Translations under genes and position numbers: made by a program | Notes under the pieces: generated by a model | Database searches by the model: none | What the model was told of the DNA's origin: nothing | What the model saw: the letters and a program-made list of their open reading frames with translations, nothing else | DNA from: TMED14 sp965657195 | Lineage (GTDB): Bacteria; Bacteroidota; Bacteroidia; Flavobacteriales; Schleiferiaceae | Assembly: GCA_965657195.1 (NCBI GenBank) | Contig: CBFHNK010000051.1 | Location: forward strand, 1-11,391 | Reading direction: 5' to 3' | Length of the DNA stretch: 11,391 nt | Part shown: positions 6,467-11,391 of the stretch, piece by piece | Position numbering within the stretch: the first letter of the stretch is position 1 | Layout of the letters: each line of letters starts with the position of its first letter

Positions 6467-7758
6467 TCGCCGCCTTGGCGGTTCCGCTCGCCGCCTTGGC
6501 CCAGGATTGGGAGGACGACATGACCTCAAGCGTCCAAAACTACCAGTTGGGTGAGGGGTGGAGCTACCAGTCAGGCCCGTTCACGGGTGAAATCACCGCG
6601 TTGGTACAGCCGCACCTTGAATGGAAGTACGGCCCGTCTGAGGTGTTTTCGGACGCCACAGTTCGGACCCGTTTACGCCGCGCCCGCGTTCGCTTTGCCG
6701 GCGACCACCGCGACAGCCGCTTTTACTACCGGCTGACGCTGGACGTATCCGGAACCTCAGAACTCGATGACGCCGAGGGAATTATTCTATTTCAGTCGTT
6801 TGTCGGCTACCGAATCACCCCGCAGCACCGCATCACCCTCGGGCAACGTGGAAACCCCGCGGGTCCGCGTGAAATGCAAATGAATTCCGGAACACTGCAG
6901 CTCGTGGAACGCAGCCGCGTCTCTTCGGCATTTGCGACCATTGCCGAAATGGGCATTTTTTACGACGGACGCGTGCGGCTCACCGGCAAGCAGTTTCTGA
7001 GGCCGGCTGTGGCCATCACCACGGGCGACGGAGCCAATCCGTTTGGCCGCGACTACGGTGGCTTGAAGTACGCAGCGCGCCTGGATTGGGTTCCGAACGG
7101 GCTATTTACGCGGTTTGGACAGTTTCGCCAGGCAGATTTGGTCCGAGAGCGAACGCCAAAACTCATTCTGGGAGCCTACGCCAACTTCAACCAAGGCGTG
7201 AGCAGTCGCCGGGGCCGCGAGCAGGGCGCCATTCTCTACCTGGACGCCAACCTCGACCCCTTGCTGCCCAACTACGCGCAAGTAGGGGTTGACGGCATGC
7301 TGAAGTACCGCGGATTCTCGCTCCTCGCCGAGTGGATTCAGGCCCAAGCCTATGTTCCTGAGGGAATTGCGTACCGCGTCCGCAACGACGGTTCAGTGGC
7401 TTCAACCTTTGAAATTGATGGGGTGAACGATGTATCGGCGTACGTACGCAACCGAATGATGAACGGAAGCGGATTCAACGTGCAGGCGGGCTACGTGCTC
7501 CCCTCAAACTGGTCGGTGGACATTCGGGCGACACAGCTCAACCCCGCGGATTTTTCGTTTTTGCGCAACGGAGCTTTTTACGACCGTCCCCAGTACTATA
7601 CCGTTGGATTAACGCGCTATGCGTCAAGGTGGTACGGCCTAAAGCATCAACTATCTGCAACGTGGAACGCCGTGGGCCCCGACGCCCGCAATCACGAGAA
7701 TTCATTTTTAACTGCACCCGAGTGGACGGTCCGCTGGTGCACCACGTTCATGCTATGA
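6448..7758 (+). CDS. Outer-membrane porin, phosphate-selective O/P-like family (first copy)
   Basis: A 436-residue outer-membrane beta-barrel. The signal peptide ends at Ala-Leu-Ala-Gln (about 16-19). The body shows alternating polar/hydrophobic strands, Arg-rich RTRLRRARVRFAG (73-85), the GQRGNPAGPRE constriction-like stretch (132-142) and TTGDGANPFGRDYGGLKYAA (191-210), all fitting the Porin_O_P type. These form channels for small anions; the many Arg residues support an anionic solute. The frame extends upstream to 6391, but the ATG at 6448 begins the signal peptide and is chosen; it overlaps the amidohydrolase end by 19 bases. The end forms an ATGA overlap with the carboxypeptidase. The last residues are CTTFML, without the aromatic C-terminal residue usual for barrels; Phe lies third from the end. 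It is clearly paralogous to the porin at 9244. Function as anion porin is inferred from family only. Confidence 0.78.
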   Translation: MRVCTLIAALAVPLAALAQDWEDDMTSSVQNYQLGEGWSYQSGPFTGEITALVQPHLEWKYGPSEVFSDATVRTRLRRARVRFAGDHRDSRFYYRLTLDVSGTSELDDAEGIILFQSFVGYRITPQHRITLGQRGNPAGPREMQMNSGTLQLVERSRVSSAFATIAEMGIFYDGRVRLTGKQFLRPAVAITTGDGANPFGRDYGGLKYAARLDWVPNGLFTRFGQFRQADLVRERTPKLILGAYANFNQGVSSRRGREQGAILYLDANLDPLLPNYAQVGVDGMLKYRGFSLLAEWIQAQAYVPEGIAYRVRNDGSVASTFEIDGVNDVSAYVRNRMMNGSGFNVQAGYVLPSNWSVDIRATQLNPADFSFLRNGAFYDRPQYYTVGLTRYASRWYGLKHQLSATWNAVGPDARNHENSFLTAPEWTVRWCTTFML

Positions 7759-9260
7759 GGTGGGGCATTCTCGCACTAGGGCTGCTGGCGGTTTCGGGGG
7801 CATCTTCGGGACCCGACGGAAGCTTTGGCGCCGTGTTTTTTCCGGATCCAGCGGTTGAATTGACCACGCCCGCGTTCCAAAAGGACAAGGGGTTTTCAAC
7901 CCAAGAAGAGGTCGTGAAGTGGTTTAACCAACTGACCGCACACCTTCCCAACGATCAGGTTGAACCGATCAACCTCGGTACGTCGCCGCGGGGTCGCAGC
8001 ATCTTGGCTTTCAGGGTCAACGGCTCAGATCCGGTGGCTAATCCGGTACGGATTTGGGTTCAGGGAGCACTGCACGGCGACGAGCAAGCTACTCCGGATG
8101 GGGTGATGCAGTTGGTCGAGATGGTGCTTCGCAATCCAGAACTGGCCAACGGGGTGGAGCTCATGGTGGTTCCCATTGCGAACCCCGACGGCTATGCCCG
8201 AGCCATGCGCCAGTCCGCGTCGGGAATGGATTTGAATCGGGACATGATGATGCGACAGGGCCCTGAGAACCAGCTGATTATGGCGGTTTTTAAGGAATTT
8301 CAACCCGAAGTGGCGCTCGATTTTCACGAATACCGCCCGTACCGCAGCGATTTTACCGAGATTGGTTCGCGCGGGGTCACGGCCTACTACGACAACATGT
8401 TTTTGGGGTCGTCGAACGTGAACATTCCCGAGGTTCTTCGCGCCGAAATCGCCGCCTACGTCGACGGAGCGGCCACTGCAGCTGCGAAGTGGGGATACCG
8501 AACGCATGCCTACTTTGTTCCTGAGGACGACCGCGGAAGCATGCGCATGCGGCTCGGTTCCGCCAGCCCACGGTCGACGGCGACCAACTACGCGCTGCAC
8601 AACTGCGTGAGTGCACTGATTGAGACCCGCGGAGTGGGCCAAGGTCGAAGCGCCCTCAAGCGTCGCGTGCACTCGATGGCGGTCATTGGTATGGCCTATG
8701 TGCAAAAGGCGGCTGCCGACCCCGTTCACCTGCGTGCAGTGCTGGATGCCGCGCACCGCGACCCAATGGGGCCCGTGATCGAGCTGAACCAGCCCATCGA
8801 TCAACGCCGCTTCACGTTTATTGACCTCGCGAAGCGCGATACGGCGTCGTGGAGGTTCGCAACCCGTGATTACGCACAGATGCAGGCGCGCGTTCGCCGC
8901 CCGAAGCCCAAGTTTTATGCGTTGGACAAGGCTGCGCTGACGCCTGAATTGATCCGATCGGGATTTTTTGTGAATCAAGAGACGAAATCGCTCAACCAAA
9001 AGGCAATGGCCTATGAGGTTACCCAACGGACTGAAGGGCTCGGCGCGAACAACCAGCGGACCCAAAAGGTCGTGTGCACCCAGGTGCCAACCACGGTCAA
9101 GGGTGAGTTTTTAATTGTGGCGATGGATGACATGCCGTCGCGTTTGTGGTACGAACTGTTTGAGCCAGAGCTCGATAATAGTTTGGTTCGCAATGGATTA
9201 ATCGAGTGTTCGGTAGGTAAACAACTTCCTTATTATGCAATTTATGAAGAGACTAATTAG
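7755..9260 (+). CDS. Secreted M14-family zinc carboxypeptidase
   Basis: A 501-residue exported metallopeptidase. A hydrophobic signal peptide (about 1-18) precedes a catalytic domain (about 45-305) with the M14 order of residues: zinc ligands His107 and Glu110 in LHGDE, substrate-binding residues in ANPDGYARAMR (142-152, Arg152 a candidate for the Arg127 position of carboxypeptidase A) and DLNRD (159-163, Asn161-Arg162), the third zinc ligand His191 in DFHEYRP, and the catalytic Glu290 in ALIETRG. The remaining 200 residues look like an accessory beta-rich domain, common in Bacteroidota members. It should trim C-terminal residues from peptides in the periplasm or outside. The ATG at 7755 forms an ATGA overlap with the upstream porin stop, favouring coupled translation; the open frame back to 7629 lies inside the porin gene and is rejected. 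Its 3-prime end overlaps the second porin by 17 bases. A peptide or amidated peptide-like substrate is likely; specificity is not readable. Confidence 0.88.
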   Translation: MRWGILALGLLAVSGASSGPDGSFGAVFFPDPAVELTTPAFQKDKGFSTQEEVVKWFNQLTAHLPNDQVEPINLGTSPRGRSILAFRVNGSDPVANPVRIWVQGALHGDEQATPDGVMQLVEMVLRNPELANGVELMVVPIANPDGYARAMRQSASGMDLNRDMMMRQGPENQLIMAVFKEFQPEVALDFHEYRPYRSDFTEIGSRGVTAYYDNMFLGSSNVNIPEVLRAEIAAYVDGAATAAAKWGYRTHAYFVPEDDRGSMRMRLGSASPRSTATNYALHNCVSALIETRGVGQGRSALKRRVHSMAVIGMAYVQKAAADPVHLRAVLDAAHRDPMGPVIELNQPIDQRRFTFIDLAKRDTASWRFATRDYAQMQARVRRPKPKFYALDKAALTPELIRSGFFVNQETKSLNQKAMAYEVTQRTEGLGANNQRTQKVVCTQVPTTVKGEFLIVAMDDMPSRLWYELFEPELDNSLVRNGLIECSVGKQLPYYAIYEETN

Positions 9261-10437
9261 CCTTTGTACGTGGGCAGTCACGGTGCTTCCGGTGGTGGCA
9301 CAGGGCAACCTAGATTTTAGCCTGGGCAATGGTTTGACCGCGGCTTCTGCAGACGGCCAGTACCGAATGGCAATGGGCGGCAGCGTTCAGTTGCTCGGAA
9401 CCTCAATTTGGGACGCCGAGGGACGTGGGCTCCAAGCCTACCCCTCGCTGGGCTTTATGCGGTTGCAGGGTTCCGCGCGACCCGAATCCGTGGAATTTTT
9501 AGTGCAACTCAATTTTGCGCAAACGACCCCACTGCTCGACGCATGGGTGCGCCATACCACGCGATGGGGGAGCCGAATCACCGTCGGTCAAATGCAAAAT
9601 GTCGGGAACGGCCTCGAAATGCTGGTGTTTGAAGACCTTCAGGCGGCTCCAATGCGCAGCCTTGCGGCGCACACGTTTTCACGTTCAGGCCGCGAAGCCG
9701 GAGTCATGCTCGACCACCGCGTGGCCAAGGACCGATGGGGAATGGGCGCATACGCTCAGGTTACCTCGGGCGACGGCCGGAATTCGTTTGGCGTGGATTC
9801 GCGCGATGTGGACCTTGGCGGTTTGAAGTATTCAGGTCGGGTAGAATTGAGCTTTGGCGCTCCTAAGTCAAGTCAGGCACCGATTCAGTTTGCTTCGTTT
9901 GACCGCAAGACTCGGGTGCTGGTGGGCCTTTCGGGGTCCTACAACCGCGGCGCGAGCCAGGCGGTGGGAGAGGGCCACGGGGCGTTTCAAATGTACCGAG
10001 GTTCCGATGCCGCCTTTCCCGACTACCGCAAGTGGTCGGCCGACGTGCTTGCGACCAAGGGCGGACTTTCGATCTATGGTCAAATGATGTACGCCACTGC
10101 GACCAATTTGGATGGACTTCAGTGGACACCCTCAGTATCGAATCTGTTGCGCCCTCAAGAGATTAGCCGGGTGCTTCACCTGGGTCGCGCATTTACGGGC
10201 CAAGTCGAGTACGTGCACCCGTCGCGCTGGGCTGTAGTGGGCCGCCGAAGCCTTGTTCTGCCTGAGTTTGGCGACTACTCCGGTAGTTTGGTCGAGGCTG
10301 CGTCGGAGTCGCTTTTGGGCATCAATCGCTATGTGGTTGAGCACCAAGTCAAGTGGTTTGTCGGAATTCAACGCCTTGATTTTGTGGCGAAACCGAGTGA
10401 AACCCGCCTTGCAACCATGATTCAATTACGTTTTTAA
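9244..10437 (+). CDS. Outer-membrane porin, O/P-like family (second copy, diverged paralogue)
   Basis: A 397-residue predicted beta-barrel with signal peptide MKRLISLCTWAVTVLPVVAQ. It matches the porin at 6448 over several segments: TSGDGRNSFG with GGLKYSGR (174-183, 192-199) corresponds to TTGDGANPFG with GGLKYAAR there, and LSGSYNRGASQAVGEGHGAF followed by PDYRKWSADVL and GGLSIYGQMMYATA corresponds to its AYANFNQGVSS, NYAQVGVDGML and FSLLAEWIQAQA region. It ends in Gln-Leu-Arg-Phe, the terminal Phe being the classic barrel-assembly signal. Two in-frame ATGs are near (9235 and 9244); 9244 places the lysine and arginine right after Met as in a standard signal peptide and reduces the overlap with the carboxypeptidase to 17 bases. 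It is 39 residues shorter than the first copy, and its loops are quite different, so the two may admit different solutes. It is the last of the tightly packed genes. Confidence 0.75.
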   Translation: MKRLISLCTWAVTVLPVVAQGNLDFSLGNGLTAASADGQYRMAMGGSVQLLGTSIWDAEGRGLQAYPSLGFMRLQGSARPESVEFLVQLNFAQTTPLLDAWVRHTTRWGSRITVGQMQNVGNGLEMLVFEDLQAAPMRSLAAHTFSRSGREAGVMLDHRVAKDRWGMGAYAQVTSGDGRNSFGVDSRDVDLGGLKYSGRVELSFGAPKSSQAPIQFASFDRKTRVLVGLSGSYNRGASQAVGEGHGAFQMYRGSDAAFPDYRKWSADVLATKGGLSIYGQMMYATATNLDGLQWTPSVSNLLRPQEISRVLHLGRAFTGQVEYVHPSRWAVVGRRSLVLPEFGDYSGSLVEAASESLLGINRYVVEHQVKWFVGIQRLDFVAKPSETRLATMIQLRF

Positions 10438-10464
10438 TTCGTTCTCTATCCTTAACTTTAAGCC

Positions 10465-11391
10465 ATGAAAAAAACCTTACTTTTTCTTGCTGCGACCGCC
10501 ACGATTGGGGGGTACGCGCAAAATCCGCTCTTGGTAGAGCATTTTAACGATACGACGAATGCGTTGTTGACCAATATGGGTTGGTATGCCCACAGCGGAG
10601 GAACCACGAATGCAGTAGCTGTGGTGAGCCCCGGCCTGTCGTGGACCCAAACCGCCTATCCCGGCTCAGGCGTCGGCAACGCGGCAGGTGTAGTCAACAC
10701 CGGCCAAGATGTCAACAAACCGTTTACGGTAGACGTCGATACCGGTGCGGTCTACACCTCCTTCTTGATCAAGGCGAACGGTACCGTGGCTACTTCGTAC
10801 TTCTTTCACTACGCGGAGTACTCGAACATGACGACGCCTAACTACTCGTCGATCTCTACCGCATTTCGTGCGCGCACGTTCGTGCTGCCCGGAACCGATC
10901 CTGCGACGCAGTTCAAGGTAGGTTTGACATTCAATAGTTCATCGGTAACCTCTGATACCACGGCAAACCTGACGATCGGAACCACCTACCTCGTGGTCGT
11001 GAAGTACCAGTTTGTCTCAGGTGCAGCCAACGATCAGGTAAGCCTGTGGTTGTTTGAGGACGGAGACAACATTGCGTCCCTTCCCGCTACACCCACAATT
11101 GGCCCCTTGACCGGAACCGCTGCCGACTTAACCGCCGTTCAGGCGATTGCGCTCCGCCAGGGTGCTGCAGGCCAAAACGTCATTGTCGATGGAATCATTG
11201 CTGATACTACGTTTGGTTTCGCACCAGCTCCGGTAACGCACAACGTAACCTTCCAGGTTGACATGAACCAAGTAACTCAAGGCTTTACAACGCCTGAAGT
11301 AAACGGCCTCTGGAACAACTGGTGTGGTAACTGTAACGCGATGAGCGACGCCAACGGCGACGGAATCTGGGAAGTGACCCTACCGCTCCTC
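10465..11391 (+). CDS. Secreted protein with starch-binding-like module, N-terminal part (cut by window edge)
   Basis: The first 309 codons of an exported protein are present with no stop before the edge. The signal peptide is MKKTLLFLAATATIGGYAQ. Residues 20-255 are rich in Ser, Thr, Gly and Val with short beta-strand patterns and resemble the lectin-like jelly-roll regions of Bacteroidota surface proteins, though I recognise no specific family. From about 257 a second module begins, with NVTFQVDMNQV and then VNGLWNNWCGNC and DANGDGIWEVTLPL (279-308). That pattern is typical of starch-binding-like or early-set domains repeated in large Bacteroidota secreted proteins, often ending in a type IX secretion signal, which cannot be seen here. 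It starts 27 bases after the porin in an AT-rich stretch, so it may be in the same transcript or have its own start. No catalytic motif is visible. It may be an adhesin or a glycan-binding protein or enzyme whose catalytic part lies downstream. Confidence 0.8.
   Translation, partial: MKKTLLFLAATATIGGYAQNPLLVEHFNDTTNALLTNMGWYAHSGGTTNAVAVVSPGLSWTQTAYPGSGVGNAAGVVNTGQDVNKPFTVDVDTGAVYTSFLIKANGTVATSYFFHYAEYSNMTTPNYSSISTAFRARTFVLPGTDPATQFKVGLTFNSSSVTSDTTANLTIGTTYLVVVKYQFVSGAANDQVSLWLFEDGDNIASLPATPTIGPLTGTAADLTAVQAIALRQGAAGQNVIVDGIIADTTFGFAPAPVTHNVTFQVDMNQVTQGFTTPEVNGLWNNWCGNCNAMSDANGDGIWEVTLPLL

Noticed and set aside
8539..8550. Perfect 12-base palindrome GCATGCGCATGC
   Set aside because: It lies inside the M14 gene and is explained by the codons for Ser-Met-Arg-Met-Arg; no second copy or context suggests a site.
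8025..9065. Long open frame (346 codons) on the minus strand opposite the M14 gene
   Set aside because: It lies wholly antisense to a gene with complete catalytic motifs, its translation is rich in His, Arg and Val without domain patterns, and such frames are expected opposite G+C-rich codons.
10409..10434. Possible promoter TTG with TACGTTTT before the last gene
   Set aside because: The spacing is only 15 bases, short for Bacteroidota, and the -7-like bases are codons for the conserved porin C-terminus, so chance is sufficient.

Overview
The window looks like chromosomal DNA of a G+C-rich member of the Bacteroidota, possibly Flavobacteriales-like; the genus cannot be told. The evidence is two lipoproteins, two outer-membrane porins of the phosphate-selective O/P type common in this phylum, signal peptides ending in Ala-Gln, a Calx-beta plus lamin-tail surface protein, a starch-binding-like module of a kind common in Bacteroidota secreted proteins, and no Shine-Dalgarno-like sequence before the start codons.

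Two divergent transcription units share a 92-base control region (2940-3031). The leftward unit encodes a MocR-type regulator (2939-1464), an esterase-like lipoprotein (1416-499) and, overlapping it by four bases, a DASS/SLC13 anion transporter that runs off the left edge (502-1). The rightward unit encodes a Calx-beta/lamin-tail lipoprotein (3032-3967), a DcuC-family C4-dicarboxylate transporter (3977-5326), an isoaspartyl-dipeptidase-like amidohydrolase (5333-6466), a porin (6448-7758), a secreted M14 zinc carboxypeptidase (7755-9260) and a second porin (9244-10437). The six genes have gaps of 9 and 6 bases or overlap by 19, 4 and 17. After 27 bases comes a secreted carbohydrate-binding-like protein cut by the right edge (10465-11391).

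Read together, this suggests a scavenging locus: porins admit small anionic or peptidic compounds, the M14 enzyme and the esterase hydrolyse extracytoplasmic substrates, the two transporters bring acidic products inward, and the amidohydrolase works in the cytoplasm. The substrate is unknown.

Three points stand out. The MocR protein has Arg where the PLP-binding Lys should be and Asn where the pyridine-contacting Asp should be. The amidohydrolase keeps every metal ligand of E. coli IadA in a gap-free alignment from the HxH motif to the last metal Asp, but has Lys in place of substrate-binding Glu77. The shared control region carries three ATTGG direct repeats, a likely operator, and an exact 9-base copy recurs just upstream of the esterase. 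No RNA gene, insertion sequence, CRISPR array or clear terminator was seen.
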